Assembly (NCBI RefSeq): GCF_001629705.1
Contig: NZ_CP015378.1
Span: 3,596,001-3,660,000 of the forward strand
Reading direction: 5' to 3'
Origin: Fictibacillus phosphorivorans
GTDB lineage: Bacteria > Bacillota > Bacilli > Bacillales > Fictibacillaceae
DNA length: 64,000 nucleotides
Below are positions 34,379 to 42,649 of the stretch, piece by piece; the stretch's first letter is position 1; each line of letters starts with the position of its first letter. Position numbers and translations under genes: made by a program. Below the pieces are notes generated by a model that saw nothing but the letters and a program-made list of their open reading frames with translations, had not been told where the DNA came from and ran no database searches.

Positions 34379-36769
34379 TTATGGTTGAATAGCGTTTGCG
34401 AACGCTGGTTGAAACCGGATGGATGCTGTGTCTTCTGTTGTTGAGATCAGCACTTTGAATGTGTGCTCTTGGACTTCCTCTATTGAAATTCCTTTCGTGT
34501 CTACAGGTTTCCAGGAGGAGGAACGGAAGACGAATTCTTCTTCTCTTTGAATCATTTTTATAGTGAGTGAGATCTCTTCTTGTTGCTGTACCGTTTCATA
34601 GATTTCACCCGTTCCGTATTCGATGAACAAATCTTCATGTAACGGAACATTGACTGGTAGCATGAGACCGCTTCGCATTGGAATTGAGATTTCTTTTCCA
34701 CCGAAAAGGGTTGTTCCGTCGTACGCGATCGTCGTTGTCTTCTTAAATTCATCAAAGTTTTGAAGGAAGAAGAAGTCGCCTTTTTCTGGTGAAGATCGAA
34801 CGGTAATATCCAGCTCTTCTTCTAATGTGAAACGACTCTGTATCCCTGCTCGTTTGGCAAGCTCGACGATGATGTCATTTTGATAATGAAAACCGTGATC
34901 CATACCAACTCCAAACATATAGAGTTGACCTTTTCCAAGCTGTTTTTCAAATGCGATCACTTGGTCCGGCTTGTCCTCAATATGCGCGAACGCGCCATCA
35001 GTCGTCTCATAGATATCAGCTCGATCGATCAACACGTTGTCCGCCTGATCGATCTGACCGAACACGCGATGCTTTGTTTCTTTTACGTTTACGTTGATGT
35101 AGTCTTTCAAAATCGTACACGGTACGTTTTTCAGCGTTTTCGTCGGAATTGTTGGGAAAAGAATCAGCTTTCCACCGTTTTCTAGATACAAGACCAGTTT
35201 TCGCTGAATGTTTTCATCCATCCACTCTGTGGAAAACATCCAGAGCGAAGAAACTTTGTTTGGATCGATCTCATCATCATCCTGCACGTTAATCGCATCA
35301 TAGATGATGTTGTTCACGCGAAGCGCCTTTGCGATACCGTTCGCCATAAAGGTTTCACGATCACGCTGAATGTGGTCGACCATGTCTTTCGTATGCTCAT
35401 CATGAAACTCCGTCATGTAATAATCCGGATAAAAACCGAGATGCGTATCAACGACTGGCTTCGTTTGCAGAAGTGAGTTTTCAAAGGTTTGTAGCATCTT
35501 TCCGATATGCTGAATCACCGGATAGTGCGGATTCTTCTGACCTGACTTTGTAAGTGGTGCTTGCCAATCGTGACGTCTGCCGAACAAACCGATGTTTTCA
35601 TAGTTCTCACCCGCACCGAACATGTAATAGTTCACGCCGTTCATCCCGTCCGCGATACATAACCTCGTTGTCAGATCAAACGTTGTTGGCTGGAGTTTCG
35701 GTTTATCATGAATGCTTCCACCTTGAAACTCTGCTGAGAAAAGCGGCTGCTCTTTCCATTGGATCGCTTTTGTAAAGGCGTTCGCTAAAACGATATCCAC
35801 ATAGCTGTCATACTCGATGTTACCGATGTAATAATCACCCGCCATGAGTGTGTTTTCGATTTTAGCGGTCTCGAGCAGCTGCGAAATGCCGATTGGATAC
35901 ATCGTTCCGCGCTTTAAGATATCGATTCCATGAAAGCCATGAATGTTTACGACGAACGGAACGTCGATACCTTTTTCTTCTGCTGACTGTTTCAGATGCT
36001 CGATGAAACGCTTGTAGTGCTGTCGTAAAAAAAGTCCGAACTCATTTCGTAGAGCGTGAGCGTAAATCGCTTCAGGCTTTTTTGTCATGTTCTCCGCGAA
36101 TGACTGGATATCACCAAATGGGATGCGGAAAGTTTCTTGAAACGATTGTTCATTGTAATTGGTTGTAAGATGCTGTTGGAATTCTTGCAGTGTCGAAGCA
36201 TTGTAATCCGGCTGGTTCGTCACCCAGTGGAACATCCCTACTTCGTTATCGAGCTGAAAAAGGATAACCGTGCCGCCGTTTGTAACGAGAAATGGCTTAA
36301 TAACGGCACAAACTTTTTCATACCAAAGCTCTGTTTTTTCTAAGAATGTTGGATGGCTGTAACTTACGACTCGGGTTGGATGAATTTCACCTACGCTCGT
36401 TTTCCCTACTGCTTCCGGATAGTTATCGATGAACCATGTTGGAACACCATGATCCACGATTTCTGCCATCACATATGGTCCCGGACGGACTAAGCAGAAC
36501 ATCCCCTCGTCCTTTACGAGTTGCAGAAACGTATGTAGATCACGTTCTGGGCGAGAGGTTCCGGTAAGATCCGTAACTCCTTCCTCATACTCGTGAAAAA
36601 TCCACGGCACGTACGTGCTGATCATGTTCGCTCCCGCTTCTTTTACTTGCTGTATGCGCTCGCGCCAGTCTTGCTTAGGGATTCGGAAGTAATGAAGTTC
36701 TCCTCCGAACAAGAAGACCTCCTGACCGTCCACGATCACCTTTTCATCTTTTATTGCTATGTTCTTCAT
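34379..36769 (-). CDS. GH35 beta-galactosidase-like glycoside hydrolase (distal copy)
   Basis: A 796-residue cytoplasmic enzyme. The GH35 barrel (about 1-355) holds acid/base E176 (QLDNEVGM) and nucleophile E347 (FSAEFQGGS); a long beta-rich C-terminal half follows. It shares layout and size with the GH35 protein at 17.8-20.3 kb. The start has AGAGGTGAT in front. It is the first gene of the long minus-strand run. Its promoter region carries a cre site and several copies of the palindrome also found before the GH3 gene, so both genes likely answer to the same LacI-family regulator, which is not encoded in this window. The true substrate is unknown; terminal beta-galactosides are the family default. 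Confidence 0.87.
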   Translation of the reverse strand: MKNIAIKDEKVIVDGQEVFLFGGELHYFRIPKQDWRERIQQVKEAGANMISTYVPWIFHEYEEGVTDLTGTSRPERDLHTFLQLVKDEGMFCLVRPGPYVMAEIVDHGVPTWFIDNYPEAVGKTSVGEIHPTRVVSYSHPTFLEKTELWYEKVCAVIKPFLVTNGGTVILFQLDNEVGMFHWVTNQPDYNASTLQEFQQHLTTNYNEQSFQETFRIPFGDIQSFAENMTKKPEAIYAHALRNEFGLFLRQHYKRFIEHLKQSAEEKGIDVPFVVNIHGFHGIDILKRGTMYPIGISQLLETAKIENTLMAGDYYIGNIEYDSYVDIVLANAFTKAIQWKEQPLFSAEFQGGSIHDKPKLQPTTFDLTTRLCIADGMNGVNYYMFGAGENYENIGLFGRRHDWQAPLTKSGQKNPHYPVIQHIGKMLQTFENSLLQTKPVVDTHLGFYPDYYMTEFHDEHTKDMVDHIQRDRETFMANGIAKALRVNNIIYDAINVQDDDEIDPNKVSSLWMFSTEWMDENIQRKLVLYLENGGKLILFPTIPTKTLKNVPCTILKDYINVNVKETKHRVFGQIDQADNVLIDRADIYETTDGAFAHIEDKPDQVIAFEKQLGKGQLYMFGVGMDHGFHYQNDIIVELAKRAGIQSRFTLEEELDITVRSSPEKGDFFFLQNFDEFKKTTTIAYDGTTLFGGKEISIPMRSGLMLPVNVPLHEDLFIEYGTGEIYETVQQQEEISLTIKMIQREEEFVFRSSSWKPVDTKGISIEEVQEHTFKVLISTTEDTASIRFQPAFANAIQP

Positions 36770-36854
36770 AAATCACCTCTTCATCCGGAGAAAACCGGGG
36801 TACTGGAGTAAAAATGGATTAAATCATATGGTCGATGCATGTGGGTATAGCTAC

Positions 36855-36999
36855 TCGAAACGTTTCGATATAGTGCAAAAAAATAGGATTTTCAGTAAAT
36901 ATAAACGTTTGAATTGTCGTTCGATACTCAAAATCCTCAATTTACCAATAGAAACGTTTCACTTTTCAATATTATAATCCAACTTGTAAACGGTTACAA
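36855..36999 (-). promoter_or_regulatory. promoter, cre site and operators of the distal GH35 gene
   Basis: On the minus strand TTGTAA (36999-36994), a 17-base spacer and TATAAT (36976-36971) form a promoter. TGTAAACGGTTACA (36985-36998) is a cre-like site over the -35. GAAACGTTTC (36951-36960) lies near the start of transcription, and the perfect palindrome TCGAAACGTTTCGA (36855-36868) lies in the leader. A weaker AAACGTTT occurs at about 36904. The palindromes suggest a LacI-family repressor besides CcpA. Confidence 0.7.
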
Positions 37000-37206
37000 T
37001 ATAATTTTCTAAAAATTGTGACGCGCTATAAGTGAAGTTCATCGGTTTAGTGGCAGTATTACGTTTAGTAGTTGGAGAAGTTACTGAGGTTATTAGGTAT
37101 CTATTGGTCTAGAGAAACTTGTGGATATGGGCAAAGACTTGATTACAGAATCGGAGAAGATGCGTTAAACAAATCATGTCTAAGGATTTCGTAATTTTAA
37201 TATAGT

Positions 37207-37235
37207 TTGAATCTGTTGTGCTATTCTAGTAATAT
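37207..37235 (+). promoter_or_regulatory. SigA promoter of the AT-rich gene pair
   Basis: TTGAAT (37207-37212), 17-base spacer, TAATAT (37230-37235). Between this and the GH35 operators (37000-37206) I see nothing recognisable. Confidence 0.5.
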
Positions 37236-37265
37236 CTTATTCCATAATTAAGGAAAGGAATCATT

Positions 37266-37643
37266 ATGCCTGCCAATTTACTCAGTATCATTCTAACCAT
37301 TCTATTTATTTCGTTATTTTCACTTATTTTTGTAGGAATTGACGTCCCCTTTCCAACAACAATCATCATGTTATTATTATTGACTAACGCCATCTATGCC
37401 TTTTTATCTATTTTTGTTCAGCGCTTCATCATCGAACTTTATAAACATAATACCTCGACAGATAAAAATAGGTTTTTCTCATGTTTAAACAAATACACTA
37501 CATTTGCTTTTTTCGGTCTGAACCATAGTGTTCAATTAACCTTAACTCGATTGCCTCTATTGATAAACAAATTATTGGCTCTTCTTTTCTTTTTTCTTAT
37601 TCTTTTCAACTGGTTGATTATATTGATTATTTTTAATGGATAG
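37266..37643 (+). CDS. small membrane protein of unknown function
   Basis: A 125-residue, very hydrophobic protein with three predicted membrane helices (about 5-25, 30-55, 97-122) around a polar loop (IELYKHNTSTDKNRFFSCLNKY). The ATG follows AAAGGAA. I do not recognise a family. Codon use is AT-rich compared with the flanking sugar genes, and the gene is followed 81 bases later by another unknown gene in the same direction. Both might have arrived together. Confidence 0.55.
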   Translation: MPANLLSIILTILFISLFSLIFVGIDVPFPTTIIMLLLLTNAIYAFLSIFVQRFIIELYKHNTSTDKNRFFSCLNKYTTFAFFGLNHSVQLTLTRLPLLINKLLALLFFFLILFNWLIILIIFNG

Positions 37644-37724
37644 CGAGAATAAAACGAAATGGCAATTTTGTTTGCTTTGGTCAACAGAGTTTAAATTATC
37701 AGGTTATTACAAGGAGAACTGCCC

Positions 37725-38789
37725 ATGAACGATTCAGAAAAAATGATACTAACCTCTAAAGAACTAGCAGTTGCTTTAGTATCATGTCAATATGAAAACA
37801 TTGCCCGTCATCTCATTCTTAAAGAGGAATTAGTAAGTAAAAACAAAGAAGATATTACTGTTTTTACAGAACAAGCTGAGCAGTCATTACGAGAAAAGGG
37901 ATTATGGAATGCTCGAAGAAAAACAAAGCTTTCACAGAATCTTGAGGATCTCATCCAAGCTCTAGGAACATCTACAAAAAATGTACATTTCACCCGAAAT
38001 AAACAAGAGCTATTTATTCATCAAATAAACCGTAATCAATATCTGAAGCAGCATATTATAAATGAAACGCACACTTTTACATATCTTGATCATACTAGAA
38101 GTCTTTCAAAAGAAATGATGAGTTTCTATGACCTGGACTCATCAGCAAATTTTAACGATGAGCAGCTTCAACCCATTCAAGTTTCAGACAAAGTGTACGA
38201 TGCGTTACATAAACTGAAAAGTGAAGTAATAGAAAATATACTAAATAACGAAACGGAAAATGACTCGCTACGAGAATTTATCACTTCGTTTAAGAAAAAT
38301 AATAAAGCGTTTAACCGTATTAGCTTTAATAACTGCAATCACAAAATCGGAGAGGACAAATGGGACCAAGTCGCTCTATCTTTGCCAGGAAATCAAATGA
38401 TCTGGCACGTAGATTATGAACAGATCCACGATAATACCGTTTACTTTGTGCCTGTATCTATCACTGATTACTTTTTAAAAATAGAAGACACCCTTGATGA
38501 GTTTTTCGCTTCAGATGTTGTAAAAGTGTCTAAATCTAAAAGCACACGTAAAAAACAAAGTGCTACAGCTTCAAGAAAGGTAGAAACCTTTTCCTTGAAG
38601 CGAGGATTTTCATTCTTCTGGAAAGCGAATCTAGTGTTGTTTGGGTTGATTGGGTTCCTTTTACTAAACCAAGGATCCTGGGCTGACGATGCTCAAAAAT
38701 ACTTCACTCTATTTATTACGATTTCGGAAGCCATGATTCTTTTATTATCGTTTGCCAGCTGTTTACCTCATAAGAGTAAACAGAGATAG
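37725..38789 (+). CDS. hypothetical protein with two C-terminal membrane helices
   Basis: A 354-residue protein I cannot assign. Residues 1-300 are soluble and charged; ELAVALVSCQYENIARHLIL near the start looks like a helical hairpin. There is a Lys/Ser-rich segment at about 268-285 (SKSKSTRKKQSATASRKV). Two helices near the end (about 300-318 and 328-346) should hold it in the membrane with the large domain in the cytoplasm. AAGGAG lies 8 bases before the ATG. It lies in the AT-rich pocket with the preceding membrane protein and shares a strong bidirectional terminator with the convergent kinase gene. Confidence 0.6.
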   Translation: MNDSEKMILTSKELAVALVSCQYENIARHLILKEELVSKNKEDITVFTEQAEQSLREKGLWNARRKTKLSQNLEDLIQALGTSTKNVHFTRNKQELFIHQINRNQYLKQHIINETHTFTYLDHTRSLSKEMMSFYDLDSSANFNDEQLQPIQVSDKVYDALHKLKSEVIENILNNETENDSLREFITSFKKNNKAFNRISFNNCNHKIGEDKWDQVALSLPGNQMIWHVDYEQIHDNTVYFVPVSITDYFLKIEDTLDEFFASDVVKVSKSKSTRKKQSATASRKVETFSLKRGFSFFWKANLVLFGLIGFLLLNQGSWADDAQKYFTLFITISEAMILLLSFASCLPHKSKQR

Positions 38790-38833
38790 AAAAAGACAAG
38801 CTGACTGTTTTCCCAGAGTCAGCTTGTCTTTTT
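38789..38833. terminator. bidirectional terminator
   Basis: AAAGACAAGCTGACT pairs with AGTCAGCTTGTCTTT, with T-runs on both strands. It overlaps the 3' end of the ROK kinase gene. Confidence 0.9.
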
Positions 38834-39706
38834 AATAGCATACGCTTGTCTTGCCAAGGCTAACGCACCACACAAACCTGCGTTGTCACCCAAAGCAGGC
38901 GGAACAATATACGTATCAATGTGACCCTCTACATTTTTATGTTGAATGTACCCGTTTAACAGTTGAATCACCCATTTTCGAACGAGCGGATATACGTGTT
39001 CTTGCTTCATCACACCACCACCGATCACAATGCGCTTTGGAGAGAGGACCAATATGTAATTCACAAGAGCTTGTGCGAGATAATAAGCTTCTAGTTCCCA
39101 AACACTCGAATCTGACGCAAGCTCTATCCCCTTCTTTCCCCAACGTGCTTCGATCGCTGAACCTGATGCCATACCTTCTAGACAATCACCATGAAAGGGG
39201 CAGCTTCCAGCAAAATGATCATCACCATGTCTGCGGACCAAGATGTGCCCCATCTCCGGGTGAAGCATCCCGTGTACCAACTTTCCTTCCGAAACGGCTC
39301 CTACTCCAATTCCAGTTCCTACCGTCATATATAGACAGCTATCTAGACTTTTGGCGGCACCCCAGAGAGATTCACCTAGAGCGGCTGCATTCACATCCGT
39401 ATCAAATCCGATCGGAACATGAAAATGGTTCTTCAGTTCACCTACTAGATCATACTGATTCCAATGTTTTTTTGGGGTACTTGTTATGTATCCATAAGTC
39501 GGACTTGAAACATCTAAATCAACCGGTCCGAATGAACCAACTCCTAGAGCATCCACCTTTTTTTCCTTAAAGTAATCAACAACCAGTCTCATCGTTTCTT
39601 CAGGGGTTGTTGTCGGAATAGAAATTCTCTCTAGAACTTCCCCGTCCTCATTTCCGATGCCACATACAAACTTAGTGCCGCCTGCTTCAATTGCGCCTAA
39701 TATCAC
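38819..39706 (-). CDS. ROK family sugar kinase (fructokinase type)
   Basis: A 295-residue kinase. The phosphate-binding start is GAIEAGGTKF, the catalytic base is D104 (FDTDVNAA) and the ROK zinc site is complete: H154, C169, H172 and C175 (GHILVRRHGDDHFAGSCPFHGDCLEG). This form matches bacterial fructokinases such as ScrK and the B. subtilis GmuE kinase of the mannan locus. It would phosphorylate fructose or a related hexose. The start is GTG with AAGGAG 9 bases upstream. It is third in a unit with DUF4127 and the acetyl esterase (6-base gap to DUF4127). In a mannoside locus a fructokinase or mannose-kinase role is plausible. Confidence 0.85.
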   Translation of the reverse strand: MILGAIEAGGTKFVCGIGNEDGEVLERISIPTTTPEETMRLVVDYFKEKKVDALGVGSFGPVDLDVSSPTYGYITSTPKKHWNQYDLVGELKNHFHVPIGFDTDVNAAALGESLWGAAKSLDSCLYMTVGTGIGVGAVSEGKLVHGMLHPEMGHILVRRHGDDHFAGSCPFHGDCLEGMASGSAIEARWGKKGIELASDSSVWELEAYYLAQALVNYILVLSPKRIVIGGGVMKQEHVYPLVRKWVIQLLNGYIQHKNVEGHIDTYIVPPALGDNAGLCGALALARQAYAIKKTS

Positions 39707-39712
39707 AAAAAA

Positions 39713-41245
39713 TCACTCCTTTCGTGTAGCATCCTTTAAATTAAAGGAAAGTCCACATTCAAACATTCGGTTCCATGGAGCGAACGTTTTCAAATCTTCT
39801 ACCTTAAACGCCTGAAAACTATGCAAAATCATCTCATTGAATCTATTAAACATTCGTTCATTGCGTTCTTCATTTACAGAGCCCGCAGCCTCTTTTAAAT
39901 CAAAATAATTTAAATCATACTTCGGCAGATAATCTGTGTTCATTTCCATACGAATTTCTGCTTGATAAAAATAATCATCAAATAGATGGTAGATAAGGTT
40001 TTCTTGAATCTGCTGCTGTTTCCCATCAGCACCCAACACCCCTTGGCAGATGGTTGTACCTAGTGTATTACAATTCGTGTTCCATCCTTTGTATGAGACG
40101 AGTTTATCAAGAATACCCTCTTCATCTAAAAGTGTAATCAACTCGCGGTCTCCCCCATTGGCGTATGCGGAATCTGACACAATGACTTTTTTCCCCGAGT
40201 CGATAAAATGCTTGATCTGATCCACAAACGTGAGCATATTTCTGAAACTCGTGTACGTAATATCTTTTGCATTCTGTTCCCATGATTCTTGCATGACGCG
40301 ACCTGGCGTATTATAAGCAAGAATCAGATCGGCATCATCTGCACGATCCACCAACTGACACCCCGCTGCTAACACGTGTGCTTTTAAACTTTCTGCAAAA
40401 GGACGATCTTCATACATCGGCACAAGCTGCGACCCGAACGTACTGCTCCATATAGGAAAAATCTTAGGTTTCTGTCCTCGTAGATCATTGTAAACTCGAG
40501 ATAGCAATGTAGCACCAACTTCATCAGCACCAGGATACATATGAACTTTTTTATATAAACGCAGCTGTTCTCGTTTTGTCACCACAGCGCTTTGATCGAT
40601 CGCCGTATATCCGTATTCGGAACTGTCATCCTGAGGAATGGACAAAAATGTAAGCACGCCTTCCTTAACCAAATCTAGCATTTGTACATTTATGTTTGAA
40701 TTGAAAGCACGTCTCGTCTCATAGTCTTCAATATGCTCTTTGGGCAACTTAGCCTTGATCTCACTTAGTTGTTTCGTCTCATGCTCTGTTAACTTCTCGC
40801 GCTTCTCTTTATCCAACAAATAAGAGCGTAAAAACAATTCCCGACCCCAGTGTTCATAATAATCGGGTTCCTCGTCACTCGAACTGTATTTTGGCGTCCG
40901 CATGATCAAGTTCGATGCATAGATTCCTAGATTCGGATAATCCTGACGCAACGAGCGTAACCGCTCCACCCATACCGCACTCTCTTTTTGAGTCAAATCA
41001 TGCAGTCTGGATGGAAGCAGCCCACCGTAAACCAACATATCAATGCTTAAAATAAGAGCATCCACTTTCCCAGCTAGATTTTTTAGCCAGTTCCACAGTC
41101 CTTCTGTATTCGCTGCCTTCTTTTTATAACCTAAGAGTTCAGGTCCAGGAACAAACAACTCTACATCCTTTGAAGACTCCGCAATCATCTGAACATAGGT
41201 GATGTTGCAGGGGCGTTCATCTATTGGTAAATAAGCAATCTTCAT
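39713..41245 (-). CDS. DUF4127 family protein
   Basis: A 510-residue cytoplasmic protein that matches DUF4127 along its length. The diagnostic N-terminus is AYLPIDERPCN; YGGLLPSR, NLIMRTPKYSSSDEEPDYYEHWG, YPGADEVGATLLSRVYND, LAYNTPG and SDSAYANGGDRELI follow. Conserved Asp, Glu, His and Asn clusters look like an active site, but no activity is known to me. It lies between an acetyl esterase (19-base gap) and a fructokinase-like ROK kinase. A hydrolase, phosphatase or sugar-processing step in glycoside catabolism is therefore likely. Function is unknown. Confidence 0.75.
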   Translation of the reverse strand: MKIAYLPIDERPCNITYVQMIAESSKDVELFVPGPELLGYKKKAANTEGLWNWLKNLAGKVDALILSIDMLVYGGLLPSRLHDLTQKESAVWVERLRSLRQDYPNLGIYASNLIMRTPKYSSSDEEPDYYEHWGRELFLRSYLLDKEKREKLTEHETKQLSEIKAKLPKEHIEDYETRRAFNSNINVQMLDLVKEGVLTFLSIPQDDSSEYGYTAIDQSAVVTKREQLRLYKKVHMYPGADEVGATLLSRVYNDLRGQKPKIFPIWSSTFGSQLVPMYEDRPFAESLKAHVLAAGCQLVDRADDADLILAYNTPGRVMQESWEQNAKDITYTSFRNMLTFVDQIKHFIDSGKKVIVSDSAYANGGDRELITLLDEEGILDKLVSYKGWNTNCNTLGTTICQGVLGADGKQQQIQENLIYHLFDDYFYQAEIRMEMNTDYLPKYDLNYFDLKEAAGSVNEERNERMFNRFNEMILHSFQAFKVEDLKTFAPWNRMFECGLSFNLKDATRKE

Positions 41246-41263
41246 GCGTTTAGCCTTCTTTCG

Positions 41264-42223
41264 CTACATACTTTTTAAATATGAATAAATAAACTTCAGC
41301 TTTTCTTCTTCATGAATCATAGGAACTTCGTGGCCGTATTCACGGTACGTCCTGATTTCCTTTGGCCCGCCTAAATGATGATACAAAGCAAAAACGCTTG
41401 AAGGCGGACATACGGGATCAATCATTCCCACCGATAACAGAACCGGACACGTTACAGAGCCTGCTAGATTCATCGCGTCCACATAACTAAGCGTTTCAAA
41501 GATTTTTGTTGATGTTTGATGCTGTGGATCGTGTACTTTAAAATAATGTGAAATCTCTGTATAAGGTCCTTCTGCAGCAAGGCCAAATGAGTGTTCGAAG
41601 TTCGCCATAAACGGAATATCACACAACGTTAAAAGGATGTTCTCCTGTAAAGCAGCAGTGGCGATAGCCAAACCTCCACCCTGACTTCCACCTTCCAGAA
41701 AAACATCGCTTCCTCCAGACAGCTTTCTTACAACGTCAACACTTCGATAACAATCCATATAAACATGAGTGTAATAATACTGGTCAGGGTTGAAAATACC
41801 CTGCGTTAGCCAACCGGCTGCGCCACCATTTTCATAGGAATTCTTATCTGCCGATTTCACACTCTGTCCTCTTACATCTACTAATAAAGCGGGTATCCCT
41901 TGAATAACATGCTTAAACGTATAGTGCGGCTGCAGTGTGTTCCAATTGTAGCCATGAAAGATGACTGCTGCTGGAGCATTCTCTTGCACAACTTCTGGTG
42001 TCACGTAAACACCGTGAATGCGTGAATTACGAAATCCATCAAAAGCCACGTCATACACCTTCACACCTGGAACACTGTATGCCCGTTCCTTCACTTCAAC
42101 GTTTAGAGGATATTTCTGATTTTCAACTTTTAACCCATTCCAAAATGCATCAAAATCAGCTTTCTTCGTCTGCTGAGGTTTGTAATTTCGCAGTTTATTT
42201 AGTTCTACATCGTATGCAATCAT
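41264..42223 (-). CDS. acetyl xylan esterase / cephalosporin-C deacetylase family (CE7)
   Basis: A 319-residue alpha/beta hydrolase of the CE7 length and type (B. subtilis Cah is 318 residues). The nucleophile is S180 (LEGGSQGGGLA), the acid is D269 (GMIDPVCPPS) and the base is H298 (YGHEVP). RGQ (118-120), typical of CE7, is present. CE7 enzymes are cytoplasmic and remove acetyl groups from imported oligosaccharides. In front of the gene stand a ribosome binding site (AAGGGTGAT) and, only 24 bases upstream, a strong hairpin with a U-run that leaves no room for a promoter. Expression may therefore depend on readthrough from the upstream operon. Confidence 0.85.
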   Translation of the reverse strand: MIAYDVELNKLRNYKPQQTKKADFDAFWNGLKVENQKYPLNVEVKERAYSVPGVKVYDVAFDGFRNSRIHGVYVTPEVVQENAPAAVIFHGYNWNTLQPHYTFKHVIQGIPALLVDVRGQSVKSADKNSYENGGAAGWLTQGIFNPDQYYYTHVYMDCYRSVDVVRKLSGGSDVFLEGGSQGGGLAIATAALQENILLTLCDIPFMANFEHSFGLAAEGPYTEISHYFKVHDPQHQTSTKIFETLSYVDAMNLAGSVTCPVLLSVGMIDPVCPPSSVFALYHHLGGPKEIRTYREYGHEVPMIHEEEKLKFIYSYLKSM

Positions 42224-42242
42224 GACCGATCACCCTTCGTAC

Positions 42243-42285
42243 GTAAAAAGGAGAAAATATTTTGTAGTTTCATATTTTCTCCTTT
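42243..42285 (-). terminator. 14-bp hairpin with U-run just before the esterase gene (terminator or attenuator)
   Basis: A perfect 14-bp stem (42247-42260 with 42272-42285, 11-base loop) with TTTTT at its 3' side on the minus strand. It lies after the ROK-RpiR gene and the repeat element, but 24 bases before the esterase start codon. Confidence 0.75.
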
Positions 42286-42395
42286 CTTTTCAGTTCTTTT
42301 TTTGTAGCTTGCAGACGTAATGGTGCGGTTAAAAGCGTACTAGTGGCCCGGTGAGCTTCATTCTGCGCAATCGAAATGTATGATGTCTGAATTTC

Positions 42396-42549
42396 ACGGT
42401 ACGTGTTCTTATATTTATTACACGTTCGCTCAATCAAGGCCGTTTTTCGCTCTATACACCCTCCATTTCGTTCATTGGATCCACTGTTTCGCTCAAACTG
42501 ACCAGCTTTTCGCTCAGTAGACTCCTCTTTTCGCTCACAACAACCCAAA
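42396..42549 (+). repeat. phased hairpin-array element, copy 4 (CGCTCA type)
   Basis: Core at 42396-42423. Six units at 42424-42549 open with GTTCGCTCA, TTTCGCTCT, TTTCGTTCA, TTTCGCTCA, TTTCGCTCA and TTTCGCTCA, each followed by 12 non-conserved bases. It lies in the 426-bp gap between two minus-strand genes; 42550-42649 shows no terminator. Confidence 0.9.
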
Positions 42550-42649
42550 ATACAAACTTCATCCCTCTGCTTCAGCTCCAAATCCTGCCCATTCGTCTCA
42601 TCAGCGTCCAATATGGCTCATTTGAGCGCAAGCCTAAGCACAACACACA

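Noticed and set aside
38851..39570. 239-residue open frame on the plus strand
   Set aside because: It is fully antisense to the ROK kinase with intact motifs, and its peptide (Cys/His/Pro-rich) has no family likeness.
42270..42611. Open reading frame with repeated ERK/ERN heptads on the minus strand over repeat copy 4; similar frames over copies 2, 6 and 7
   Set aside because: The 21-bp period equals seven codons, so any open frame gives a heptad peptide. Different copies are open in different frames, copy 1 has a stop in the frame used by copy 7, and there is no conserved start or ribosome binding site.
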